From the NCBI RefSeq assembly GCF_000473265.1, contig NZ_KI421511.1:8406415-8470414 (forward strand): a stretch of DNA of 64,000 nt. The letters are read 5' to 3'. The notes under the pieces are model-generated. The model had not been told where the DNA came from. It saw only the letters and a program-made list of their open reading frames with translations, and did no database searches. Below, piece after piece: positions 56,737-64,000 of the stretch (its first letter is position 1; each line of letters opens with the position of its first letter). The translations under genes were made by a program, and so were the position numbers. This stretch comes from Amycolatopsis thermoflava N1165. Its GTDB lineage: Bacteria; Actinomycetota; Actinomycetes; Mycobacteriales; Pseudonocardiaceae.

Positions 56737-57963
56737 GTGATGCGTCGCTACTGGCACGAGCAGATCCCGCCGCCTGGCCCGTTCCGGGTGATGGCGCTCG
56801 GCGTGCTGGTCACCACCGCCGGCGGCGGCGCGTGGTACACGACCTGGGCGGTCTACTTCACGTCCGTCGCCGGGCTGCCTGCCCCGGTCGTCGGCCTCGG
56901 GCTGATGCTCGCGGGCGGCGCGGGCCTGCTCGCGGCGACACCGGTCGGCGCGCTGGCGGACCGGCTCGGGCCTCGGGAGCTGCTGATCGCCCTGATCGCG
57001 GTCGAGGGCGTGTCGATGGCCGCGTTCGTGTTCGCGCACCACGTCGCGGTGTTCCTGGCCGTCGCGGTCGTCAACACGGCCGCGGACCGCGCCACCGCCG
57101 GGGTCCGCACCGCCTACGTGGCGCAGCTGGCCGACGAGGAGACCCGCGTGGCGCACCTGGCCCGGCAGCGGGTCGCCAGCCACCTCGGCTACACCGTCGG
57201 TGCGGCGGCCGGCGCGGCCTGCCTGACGTTGGGCAGCCCGGCCGCGTTCCACGTCCTGATCGCGGTCAACGCGCTCACCTCACTGGCCTACGCCGCGTTG
57301 CTCACCCGCGTTCCGAGGGTGCGGCCGGTCGCGCGGGCGCGCAAGCCGCGCACCGTGCTCGCCGACCCCGCGTTCCTCGCCGTCGTCTCGACGACCGGCC
57401 TGCTTTCGCTGTGCTGGGGCCTGGTGTCGACCGCGCTCCCGCTGTGGCTGGTCCGCGACACGCACCTGCCTGCCGGGCTGGCGGGCGTGGTCGTCATCGT
57501 CAACTCGCTCGGCGTCGCGCTCCTGCAGGTCGTCGCGAGCCGCGGCTGCACCGGCTCGCGACGCGGCGCCGCGCGGGCGGTCGGGTCGGGCGCAGCCCTC
57601 GCGCTCGCCTGCCTGCTGTTCGCTGCGACGGCCGGCGGCAGCGGCGCGATCGCCGTCGGCCTGGTGCTGCTCGCCGCGGCCGCCCACCTGGCGGGCGAGC
57701 TGTGGTTCATCGCCGCGAAGTGGGCGCTCACCCTCGACCTGACCCCGCCCGGCGCGACCGGTCGCTACCAGGGCCTGGCCGCCACGGCCCAGGCCGGCGC
57801 ACAGATGCTCAGCCCGGCGCTGATGACGCTGCTCGTCGGGACCTGGGGCCGCCCCGGCTGGTTCGTGCTCGCCGCGGTGTTCCTCGCCGCCGGGCTGGGC
57901 ACGGTTCCGGCGGCTCGCTGGGCCGTCCGCACCCGGGTGGAAACCGGTTCTCGTGTTTCCTGA
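56737..57963 (+). CDS. MFS transporter
   Basis: A 408-residue, 12-helix MFS protein with GALADRLGPRELLIALI as the loop 2-3 motif A variant and VASHLGYTVGAAAGAACLTL in helix 5. Similar small MFS proteins are drug exporters, but substrate is unknown. It is probably repressed by the divergent ArsR-type protein. GTG 56737 and ATG 56740 are equivalent starts. Confidence 0.82.
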   Translation: MMRRYWHEQIPPPGPFRVMALGVLVTTAGGGAWYTTWAVYFTSVAGLPAPVVGLGLMLAGGAGLLAATPVGALADRLGPRELLIALIAVEGVSMAAFVFAHHVAVFLAVAVVNTAADRATAGVRTAYVAQLADEETRVAHLARQRVASHLGYTVGAAAGAACLTLGSPAAFHVLIAVNALTSLAYAALLTRVPRVRPVARARKPRTVLADPAFLAVVSTTGLLSLCWGLVSTALPLWLVRDTHLPAGLAGVVVIVNSLGVALLQVVASRGCTGSRRGAARAVGSGAALALACLLFAATAGGSGAIAVGLVLLAAAAHLAGELWFIAAKWALTLDLTPPGATGRYQGLAATAQAGAQMLSPALMTLLVGTWGRPGWFVLAAVFLAAGLGTVPAARWAVRTRVETGSRVS

Positions 57964-57984
57964 ACAGCACGCAGACCAGCGAGC

Positions 57985-58013
57985 TTGTCCCTGACGAGAA
58001 CATGTTCTAGTTT
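57985..58013 (+). promoter_or_regulatory. Steroid-cluster promoter with KstR-like box
   Basis: The 12-bp palindrome AGAACATGTTCT (57997-58008) matches the KstR consensus TnnAACnnGTTnnA at 7 of 8 fixed positions (GAGAACATGTTCTA, 57996-58009). It lies between -35 TTGTCC (57985-57990) and -10 TAGTTT (58008-58013), spacer 17. Predicted transcription start is close to 58020, the GTG start codon itself. The KstR2-type motif AnCAAGnnCTTGnT is not present. Confidence 0.6.
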
Positions 58014-58019
58014 TGGGGT

Positions 58020-58781
58020 GTGGAGAGCGATCTGGGCCTGGCCGGAGCCGTGGTCCTGGTGACCGGTGGTGTGCGTGGCGTGGGCCGGGGCATCACGCGG
58101 GTGTTCCAGGTCTGCGGCGCGCATGTGGTGACCTGCGCCCGGCGCGAGCCGGAGGAACCGGCGGGCGAGTTCATCGCGTGCGATGTGCGTGATCCGGAGC
58201 AGGTGTCGGCGTTGATCGGTCGGGTTGTGGAGGAGCACGGTCGGCTGGATGTGGTGGTGAACAACGCGGGTGGTAGTCCGTTCGCTTCCGCTGCGGAGGC
58301 GTCGCCGCGGTTTCACGACAAGATCGTGCGGTTGAACTTGTTGGCGCCGTTGCTGGTGGCGCAGCAGGCGAACGCGGTGATGCAGCGTCAGGACGGTGGC
58401 GGGTCGATCGTGATGATTTCCAGCGTGTCCGGGACCCGCCCGTCGCCGGGGACGGCCGCGTATGGGGCGGCCAAGGCCGGGTTGGACAACTTGACCGCGA
58501 GTTTGGCGGTGGAGTGGGCGCCGAAGGTGCGGGTGAACGCGCTGGATGTGGGTTTGGTGCGCACCGAGCAGGCGCATCTGCATTACGGCAGCGACGTGGC
58601 GGCGGTGGGGAAGACGGTGCCGTTGGGGCGGCTGGCCGAGCCGGAGGAGGTCGGGCGGTGTGCGGCGTTTTTGGCTTCGCCGCTGGCTTCGTATGTGTCG
58701 GGGGCGACGTTGAAGGTGCATGGCGGTGGTGAGGTGCCCGCGTTCCAGGCGGCCGCGGACGTCAACAGGGAGGGCCAGTGA
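58020..58781 (+). CDS. SDR of the steroid C/D-ring cluster (Rv3549c-like)
   Basis: A 253-residue SDR: TGGVRGVGRGI, NNAGGSPFAS, Ser in VMISSVSGTR, YGAAKAGLDN (Y-x3-K), and SYVSGATLKVHGGG. Order and neighbours match the two SDR genes beside echA20-ipdABC in mycobacteria, where cholesterol rings C and D are degraded. The exact step is not settled for this family. GTG start, probably leaderless from the upstream promoter; overlaps the next gene by 4 bp. Confidence 0.82.
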   Translation: MESDLGLAGAVVLVTGGVRGVGRGITRVFQVCGAHVVTCARREPEEPAGEFIACDVRDPEQVSALIGRVVEEHGRLDVVVNNAGGSPFASAAEASPRFHDKIVRLNLLAPLLVAQQANAVMQRQDGGGSIVMISSVSGTRPSPGTAAYGAAKAGLDNLTASLAVEWAPKVRVNALDVGLVRTEQAHLHYGSDVAAVGKTVPLGRLAEPEEVGRCAAFLASPLASYVSGATLKVHGGGEVPAFQAAADVNREGQ

Positions 58782-59686
58782 GCAGGTTGTGCCAGGACCG
58801 GGTCGTCATCGTGACCGGCGCGGGCCGCGGGATCGGGCGGGCGCACGCGCTGGCGTTCGCCGCCGAGGGCGCGCGGGTGGTGGTCAACGACGTCGGTGTG
58901 GCCCTGGATGGTTCCACCACCGGCGATGGTCCGGCCGCCCAGGTGGTGGCCGAGATCGAGGCTCTCGGTGGCGAGGCCGTGGCGAACACCGATGACGTGG
59001 CCGACTGGACCGGTGCGCGGAACCTGATCGGCACCGCGGTGGAGCGGTTCGGCCGGCTGGATGTGCTGGTCAACAACGCGGGTTTCGTGCGGGATCGGAT
59101 GCTGGTCAACCTGGGTGAGGAGGAGTGGGACGCGGTGATCCGGGTCCACCTCAAGGGTCATTTCGCGCCGTTGCGGCATGCGGCGGAGTACTGGCGCGCC
59201 GAGGCGAAGGCGGGGCGGATGCCGAGTGCGCGGGTGATCAACACCAGTTCCGGCGCGGGCCTGCTGGGCAGTGTCGGGCAGTCGAACTATTCGGCGGCGA
59301 AAGCAGGCATCGCCGGGCTCACCGTCGTGGCGGCGGCGGAGCTGGCCCGGTATGGCGTGACGGTGAACGCGATCGCCCCGTCGGCGCGGACCCGCATGAC
59401 CGAGGAGGTGTTCGCGGCGACGATGGCCCGGCCGGATGCGGGGTTTGACGCGATGGCGCCGGAGAACGTCTCGCCGCTGGTGGTGTGGCTCGGCAGCAGG
59501 GAGTCTGCCGGTGTGACGGGCCGGGTGTTCGAGGTGGAGGGCGGGAAGGTGTCGCTGGCGCAGGCGTGGCGGCACGGCCCGATGGTGGACAAGGGAAGCC
59601 GGTGGGAGCCGTCCGAGCTGGGGCCGGTGGTGGAGAAGCTGATCGCCGAGGTGCCCGCGCCCGAACCCGTGTATGGAGCGTCCTGA
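58778..59686 (+). CDS. SDR of the steroid C/D-ring cluster (Rv3548c-like, HSD17B4-type)
   Basis: A 302-residue SDR with the longer C-terminus of the multifunctional-enzyme-type (17-beta-HSD4) 3-hydroxyacyl-CoA dehydrogenases: TGAGRGIGRAHALAFAAEGA, NNAGFVRDRM, INTSSGAGLLGS, YSAAKAGIAG, and NAIAPSARTRM. It would oxidise a hydroxyacyl-CoA intermediate in ring degradation. GTG start overlaps the previous stop; its stop shares a base with the echA20 ATG. Confidence 0.83.
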   Translation: MSRLCQDRVVIVTGAGRGIGRAHALAFAAEGARVVVNDVGVALDGSTTGDGPAAQVVAEIEALGGEAVANTDDVADWTGARNLIGTAVERFGRLDVLVNNAGFVRDRMLVNLGEEEWDAVIRVHLKGHFAPLRHAAEYWRAEAKAGRMPSARVINTSSGAGLLGSVGQSNYSAAKAGIAGLTVVAAAELARYGVTVNAIAPSARTRMTEEVFAATMARPDAGFDAMAPENVSPLVVWLGSRESAGVTGRVFEVEGGKVSLAQAWRHGPMVDKGSRWEPSELGPVVEKLIAEVPAPEPVYGAS

Positions 59687-60426
59687 TGCCGGTGTTGACC
59701 AAACGCGACAGTCACATCGAGACGATCACGGTGGACTTTCCGCCGGTGAATGCGTTGCCGGTGCAGGGCTGGTTCGACCTTGCTGCCGCTGTGCGGGCCG
59801 CGGGGGAGGATCCGGATGTGCACGTGGTGGTGCTGCGGGCGGAGGGCCGCGGGTTCAACGCCGGGGTGGATATCAAGGAGATCCAGCGCACCGCCGGGTA
59901 TGAGGCGCTCGTGGGCGCGAACAAGGGCTGTTATGCGGCTTTTGGTGCGGTGTATGACTGTGCGGTGCCGGTGGTGGCGGCGGTGCACGGGTTCTGTCTG
60001 GGCGGCGGGATCGGCCTGGTCGGCAACGCCGATGTGGTGATCGCGTCGGAGGATGCGACGTTCGGGGTGCCGGAGGTCGAGCGGGGTGCGCTGGGCGCGG
60101 CCACGCACCTGGCGCGGTTGGTGCCGCAGCATTTGATGCGCACGTTGTACTTCACGGCCCGCACGATCACGGCGGCCGAGTTGCACCAGCACGGCTCGGT
60201 GTATCGGGTGGTGCCGCGCGAGGAGCTGGATGAGAGCGCTTTGGCGGTGGCACGGGATATCGCGGCGAAGGATCCGCGGGTGATCCGGGCGGCGAAGGAG
60301 GCGCTCAACGGCATCGACACCCAGCAGGTGCACCGCAGCTACCGGTTCGAGCAGGGGTTCACCTTCGAGCTGAACCTGCTCGGCGCGTCCGACGAGGCTC
60401 GGGAGGAGTTCCTCAATGGCCGATAA
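59686..60426 (+). CDS. echA20: Enoyl-CoA hydratase-family ring hydrolase (EchA20)
   Basis: A 246-residue crotonase-fold protein: oxyanion-hole segments GRGFNAGVDIKEIQ and HGFCLGGGIGLVGNADVVIA, and EDATFGVPEVERGALG. In mycobacteria EchA20 hydrolytically opens steroid ring D of HIEC-CoA. Identity here rests on its position immediately before ipdA and ipdB together with the fold. It overlaps ipdA by 11 bp. Confidence 0.85.
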   Translation: MPVLTKRDSHIETITVDFPPVNALPVQGWFDLAAAVRAAGEDPDVHVVVLRAEGRGFNAGVDIKEIQRTAGYEALVGANKGCYAAFGAVYDCAVPVVAAVHGFCLGGGIGLVGNADVVIASEDATFGVPEVERGALGAATHLARLVPQHLMRTLYFTARTITAAELHQHGSVYRVVPREELDESALAVARDIAAKDPRVIRAAKEALNGIDTQQVHRSYRFEQGFTFELNLLGASDEAREEFLNGR

Positions 60427-61270
60427 GCGCATGACCGCCGACGAGGTCGCGGCGGAGGTCCGGGACGGCATGACCATCGGCATCGGCGGCTGGGGCTCCC
60501 GCCGCAAACCGATGGCCCTCATCCGTGCCCTCCTGCGCACCCCGGTGAAGGACCTGACCGTGGTCTCCTACGGCGGCCCCGATGTGGGATTGTTGTGCGC
60601 GGCGGGGAAAGTCAAGCGGGTGGTGTTCGGGTTCGTCACCCTGGACTCGATCCCCTTCGACCCGTGGTTCGGCCGCGCCCGCGAAACCGGGGCGATCGAG
60701 GTGACCGAATACGACGAGGGCATGTTCGCGGCCGCGCTCTCGGCGGCGGCGCAACGGTTGCCGTTCCTGCCCCTGCGCGCCGGTTTGGGCTCGGAGGTCA
60801 TGCGGGTCAATCCCGGCCTGCGCACGGTCCGTTCGCCCTACCCCGACGGAGAAGAACTGGTGGCAGTCCCGGCGCAGGAACTCGACATTACCCTCGTGCA
60901 TCTGAACCGCGCCGATGCTCGGGGTAACGCCCAGTACCTCGGCCCGGATCCCTACTTCGACGACCTGTTCTGCCTGGCGGCGAAAAAACGATTTGTTTCC
61001 GTCGAACAGGTGGTGGAGACGGCGGAGCTGACCGGACCGGTGCAGTCGCTGCTGCTCAACCGCTCGGCGGTGGACGGGGTGGTGGAGGCGCCGCGCGGTG
61101 CGCACTTCACCACCGCGGTGCCCGACTACGGCCGGGACGAACGCTTCCAGAAGCACTACGTGGCGTGCGCGAAAGACCTGGACGCCTGGCCGGGGTTCGT
61201 GGACCGGTTCCTGTCCGGCGACGAGGCACGGTATTTGTCCGAGGTGGATCGATTCGAGGCGGCGGCATGA
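60416..61270 (+). CDS. ipdA: COCHEA-CoA hydrolase alpha subunit
   Basis: A 284-residue CoA-transferase-like subunit: GMTIGIGGWGSRRKPMALIR near the N-terminus and VSYGGPDVGLLCAAGKVKRV. With IpdB it opens steroid ring C by hydrolysis in place of CoA transfer. The adjacent, overlapping ipdB and surrounding echA20/ipdC/fadA6 genes strongly support this over a generic CoA transferase. Confidence 0.9.
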   Translation: MADKRMTADEVAAEVRDGMTIGIGGWGSRRKPMALIRALLRTPVKDLTVVSYGGPDVGLLCAAGKVKRVVFGFVTLDSIPFDPWFGRARETGAIEVTEYDEGMFAAALSAAAQRLPFLPLRAGLGSEVMRVNPGLRTVRSPYPDGEELVAVPAQELDITLVHLNRADARGNAQYLGPDPYFDDLFCLAAKKRFVSVEQVVETAELTGPVQSLLLNRSAVDGVVEAPRGAHFTTAVPDYGRDERFQKHYVACAKDLDAWPGFVDRFLSGDEARYLSEVDRFEAAA

Positions 61271-61989
61271 GCGCGACCAGGGCCGAGATCGCGGTGGTGG
61301 CGGTGGCCGAACTGTTCCGCGGCGACGGAGAGATCGTGGTCAGCCCGATGGGTTACATCCCGTCGCTGGGCGCGAAACTCGCCCGCCTGACCTTCGAACC
61401 CGACCTGCTGCTTTCTGACGGCGAGGCGTATCTGATCGATGTCGAGGGCAATGTGGAGGGGTGGCAGCCGTTCCGCAAGATGCTCGACACCATCGTCCCG
61501 CACGGGCGGCGGCACGTGGTGATGGGCGCCAACCAGATCGATCGGTTCGGCAACCAGAACATCTCCGCCATCGGCGACCACGCCCGCCCGGCCAAGCAGC
61601 TGCTCGGAGTGCGGGGCGCGCCGGGCAACACCGCCAACCACCGCACCAGCTACTGGGTGCCCCGCCACAGCCGGCGCGTGTTCGTCGAATCCGTGGACAT
61701 CGTGTCCGGCGTGGGCTACGACAACGCCGCCAAGGCCGGACTGAAGTACCACGACGTGCACCGGGTGGTGACCAACCTCGGCGTGTTCGACTTCGCCACC
61801 CCCGACCACGCCATGCGCGCCGTCTCACTGCACCCCGGCGTCAGCCCCGACGAGGTCACGGCCGCAAGCGGTTTCGACATCGACCTGTCCTCGGCAGGAG
61901 TGAGCCGCGAGCCCACTGACGAGGAGCTGCGGCTGATCCGCGAGGTGCTGGACCCGAAGGGCCTGCGGGACAAGGAAGTCCCCTCATGA
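61267..61989 (+). CDS. ipdB: COCHEA-CoA hydrolase beta subunit
   Basis: A 240-residue partner of IpdA: AELFRGDGEIVVSPMGYIPS, HVVMGANQIDRFGNQNISAI and GLKYHDVHRVVTNLGVFDFA in family order. The catalytic glutamate of true class I CoA transferases cannot be recognised at its usual place, as expected for a hydrolase. ATG overlaps the ipdA stop (ATGA), so the two subunits are made together. Confidence 0.9.
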   Translation: MSATRAEIAVVAVAELFRGDGEIVVSPMGYIPSLGAKLARLTFEPDLLLSDGEAYLIDVEGNVEGWQPFRKMLDTIVPHGRRHVVMGANQIDRFGNQNISAIGDHARPAKQLLGVRGAPGNTANHRTSYWVPRHSRRVFVESVDIVSGVGYDNAAKAGLKYHDVHRVVTNLGVFDFATPDHAMRAVSLHPGVSPDEVTAASGFDIDLSSAGVSREPTDEELRLIREVLDPKGLRDKEVPS

Positions 61990-63035
61990 CCCTGGATACC
62001 GCGCTCACGCGGCTGGTCGGCGTCCGGCACCCGGTGGTGCAGACCGGAATGGGCTGGGTCGCCGGCCCCCGCCTCGTCTCCGCCACCGCCGAAGCCGGCG
62101 GGCTCGGCATCCTGGCCTCGGCCACGATGACCTACCTTGAACTCGAAGCCGCCATCGCGGAGGTCAAGCAGCGCACCGACCAGCCCTTCGGCGTCAACCT
62201 CCGCGCCGACGCGCTGGACGCAGGCGAGCGGGTCGACCTGCTGATCAGGGAGGGGGTCAAAGTCGCGTCGTTCGCGCTGGCGCCGCGCAAGGAGATGATC
62301 GCCAAACTGCGCGACCATGGCATCGTGGTGATCCCCTCCATCGGAGCCGCGCGACACGCCGAAAAGGTCGCCGCGTGGGGCGCCGATGCGGTGATCGTGC
62401 AGGGCGGTGAGGGCGGCGGCCACACCGGCGGAGTGGCCACGACGCTGCTGCTGCCCTCGGTGCTCGACGCTGTTGACATCCCCGTCGTCGCGGCGGGCGG
62501 GTTCTTCGACGGCCGTGGACTCGCGGCGGCGCTGGCCTACGGGGCGGCCGGGGTCGCGATGGGGACGCGGTTCCTGCTGAGCAAGGAAAGCACCGTACCG
62601 GAGGAGGTCAAGCGGCTCTACCTCGCGCAGAACCTCACCGGCACCGTCGTGACACGGCGCGTCGACGGCCTGCCGCACCGCGTGTTGCGCACCGAGCTGG
62701 TCGAGAAACTGGAAGACACCGGCCGGGTCCGCGGCACCATCCACGCCGTCCGCAACGCCCTGCGATTCCGCAAACTCACCGGCCTCTCCCTGCCCGCCAT
62801 GATCCGCGAAGGCCTGGCCATGAAACACGGCAACGAGATGACCTGGAGCCAGATCATCATGGCCGCCAACACCCCGATGCTGCTGCGCGCCGGCCTCGTC
62901 GAAGGCCGCACCGACGCGGGCGTCCTCGCCTCCGGCCAAGTCGTCGGCATGATCGACGACCTCCCGACCGTGGCCGACATCATCGACACCACCGTCACAC
63001 AGGCCGAGGAGATACTTCAGCGGCTGGGGGGTTGA
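61986..63035 (+). CDS. ipdC: Flavin-dependent oxidoreductase of steroid ring degradation (IpdC-like)
   Basis: A 349-residue FMN protein of the nitronate monooxygenase/2-nitropropane dioxygenase family: HPVVQTGMGWVAGPRLVSAT, VIVQGGEGGGHTGGV (phosphate/flavin-binding) and VVAAGGFFDGRGLAAALAYG. In mycobacteria IpdC acts on the ring C/D CoA thioesters shortly before ring opening. It overlaps ipdB by 4 bp. A short hairpin terminates the operon. Confidence 0.88.
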   Translation: MTLDTALTRLVGVRHPVVQTGMGWVAGPRLVSATAEAGGLGILASATMTYLELEAAIAEVKQRTDQPFGVNLRADALDAGERVDLLIREGVKVASFALAPRKEMIAKLRDHGIVVIPSIGAARHAEKVAAWGADAVIVQGGEGGGHTGGVATTLLLPSVLDAVDIPVVAAGGFFDGRGLAAALAYGAAGVAMGTRFLLSKESTVPEEVKRLYLAQNLTGTVVTRRVDGLPHRVLRTELVEKLEDTGRVRGTIHAVRNALRFRKLTGLSLPAMIREGLAMKHGNEMTWSQIIMAANTPMLLRAGLVEGRTDAGVLASGQVVGMIDDLPTVADIIDTTVTQAEEILQRLGG

Positions 63036-63036
63036 G

Positions 63037-63057
63037 GGGAGGCGCGGTGCGCCTCCC
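63037..63057. terminator. Hairpin terminator between ipdC and fadA6
   Basis: GGGAGGCGC-GGT-GCGCCTCCC has a perfect 9-bp stem and 3-base loop. It lies in the 28-bp gap between the converging stops and can serve both strands. Confidence 0.75.
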
Positions 63058-63063
63058 GCTCGG

Positions 63064-64000
63064 TCACAACCGTTCGATGATCGTCACGTTGGCGGTGCCG
63101 CCGCCTTCGCACATGGTTTGCAGGCCGTAGCGGCCGTTGCGGCGTTCCAGTTCGTGCAGGAGGGTGGCCAGCAGTTTGGTGCCGGTGGCGCCGATGGGGT
63201 GGCCGAGGGCGATGCCGCCGCCGTTGACGTTGACTCGGTGGGGGTTGGCGCCGGTTTCGTCGAGCCAGGCCAGGACGACGCTGGCGAAGGCTTCGTTGAC
63301 CTCGAACAGGTCGATGTCGTCGACGGTGAGGCCGGTCTTCTTCAGGGCGTGGGCGGTGGCGGGGATGGGTCCGGTGAGCATCCACACCGGATCCGCCGCG
63401 CGCACCGAGATGTGGTGGATGCGGGCGCGTGGAGTGAGTCCGTGGTCCCGCACGAAGGACTCCGAGGCGATCAGCGCGGCGCTGGCGCCGTCGGAGATCT
63501 GGCTCGCCACGGCCGCGGTGAGGCGGGAACCCTCGGAGAGTGGCTTGAGTCCTTGCATGCGTTCGAGGCTGGTGTCGCGGCGCGGGCCTTCGTCGATCGA
63601 GAAGTCGTCGAGCGGGGCGATTTCTGCGGTGAATCGGCCGGTATCGATCGCCTCCAGCGCGCGCTGGTGGCTGCGCAGCGCGTAGGTTTCCATGGCTTCG
63701 CGGGTGATGTCCCAGTGCTCGGCGATCATGTCGGCGGAGCGGAACTGGGACACTTCGACGCTGCCGTAGCGTTCCTGCCAGCCTTTGGAGCCGGAGAACG
63801 GGTCGTCGAAGCCGTATTCGCGGCCGGCGAGCATGGCGGCGCTGATCGGGATGCGGCTCATGTTCTGCACCCCGCCGGCGAGTACGAGGTCTTGGGTTCC
63901 GGAGAGCACGGCCTGGGCGGCGAAGTGCACGGCCTGCTGGCTGGATCCGCATTGCCGGTCCACGGTCACCCCGGGCACGTGGTCGGGGTAGCCGGCGGCG
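63064..64000 (-). CDS. fadA6: Acetyl-CoA acetyltransferase FadA6-like (5' end beyond the window)
   Basis: The last ~312 residues of a thiolase. The nucleophile Cys is in VTVDRQCGSSQQAVHFAA; later motifs are FEVNEAFASVVLAWL (NEAF), GGIALGHPIGATG, and the C-terminal MCEGGGTANVTIIE with the second active Cys. It would cleave the beta-ketoacyl-CoA made after ring opening. It is in the usual FadA6 position, convergent with ipdC. The start codon and about 70-80 residues lie past position 64000. Confidence 0.88.
   Translation of the reverse strand, partial: AAGYPDHVPGVTVDRQCGSSQQAVHFAAQAVLSGTQDLVLAGGVQNMSRIPISAAMLAGREYGFDDPFSGSKGWQERYGSVEVSQFRSADMIAEHWDITREAMETYALRSHQRALEAIDTGRFTAEIAPLDDFSIDEGPRRDTSLERMQGLKPLSEGSRLTAAVASQISDGASAALIASESFVRDHGLTPRARIHHISVRAADPVWMLTGPIPATAHALKKTGLTVDDIDLFEVNEAFASVVLAWLDETGANPHRVNVNGGGIALGHPIGATGTKLLATLLHELERRNGRYGLQTMCEGGGTANVTIIERL

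Overview
The window is high-GC actinobacterial DNA. Dense genes, many GTG/TTG starts, TetR/ArsR/IclR/MerR regulators beside catabolic operons, and a mycobacterial-type sterol-ring cluster point to Pseudonocardiales, most like Amycolatopsis. The genus is an inference from style and gene content; no rRNA or other marker is present. No rRNA, tRNA, prophage, transposase or CRISPR-Cas system was found.

Layout. (1) 79-9841: a two-domain SDR, a thiolase, a branched-chain-type ABC uptake operon (binding lipoprotein, permease, fused permease-ATPase, ATPase), an acyl-CoA ligase and a TetR repressor; probably uptake and CoA activation of an organic acid. (2) 9842-11027: a gene-poor scar with the 3' remnants of a divergent TetR/SDR pair. 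(3) 11034-16606: small regulator/enzyme pairs (PPOX-TetR, ArsR-MFS, AraC-saccharopine dehydrogenase-like). (4) 16585-43191: a large quaternary-amine catabolic region. BetA, an APC permease, BetB and a BetI-like repressor make betaine from choline. A Rieske oxygenase (GbcA-like) with a BCCT transporter, and a ferredoxin/ferredoxin-reductase pair that may serve it, would make dimethylglycine. A dimethylglycine dehydrogenase-like flavoprotein and heterotetrameric sarcosine oxidase (SoxBDAG) lead to glycine. GlyA and SdaA carry glycine to serine and pyruvate. FolD, FchA and PurU would release the one-carbon units as formate, with a FolP copy in the operon. A GntR regulator sits in the middle, and a shared 12-bp motif lies upstream of both glyA and sdaA. 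(5) 43224-45400: decayed genes (an ABC exporter, a truncated esterase, a truncated TetR) between two strong hairpins. (6) 45401-57963: mixed housekeeping and accessory genes (secreted hydrolase, glycosyltransferase, Rrf2/NmrA pair, NDH-2, glutamine synthetase, DUF5131, MsrA, MerR/SDR, ArsR/MFS). (7) 58020-64000: the steroid C/D-ring cluster (two SDRs, echA20, ipdA, ipdB, ipdC, convergent fadA6 running off the window) behind a KstR-like operator.

The most unusual structures are three unrelated repeat arrays: 19 copies of a 17-bp palindrome at 22045-22922 arranged in a higher-order ~240-bp period; 5.4 copies of a 124-bp unit at 25327-25992; and a degenerate ~100-bp GC-rich repeat at 55346-55970. 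Each fills a gap between two converging genes and runs up to or into a stop codon. Other convergent gene pairs in the window overlap, are separated by a few bases, or carry a single hairpin.
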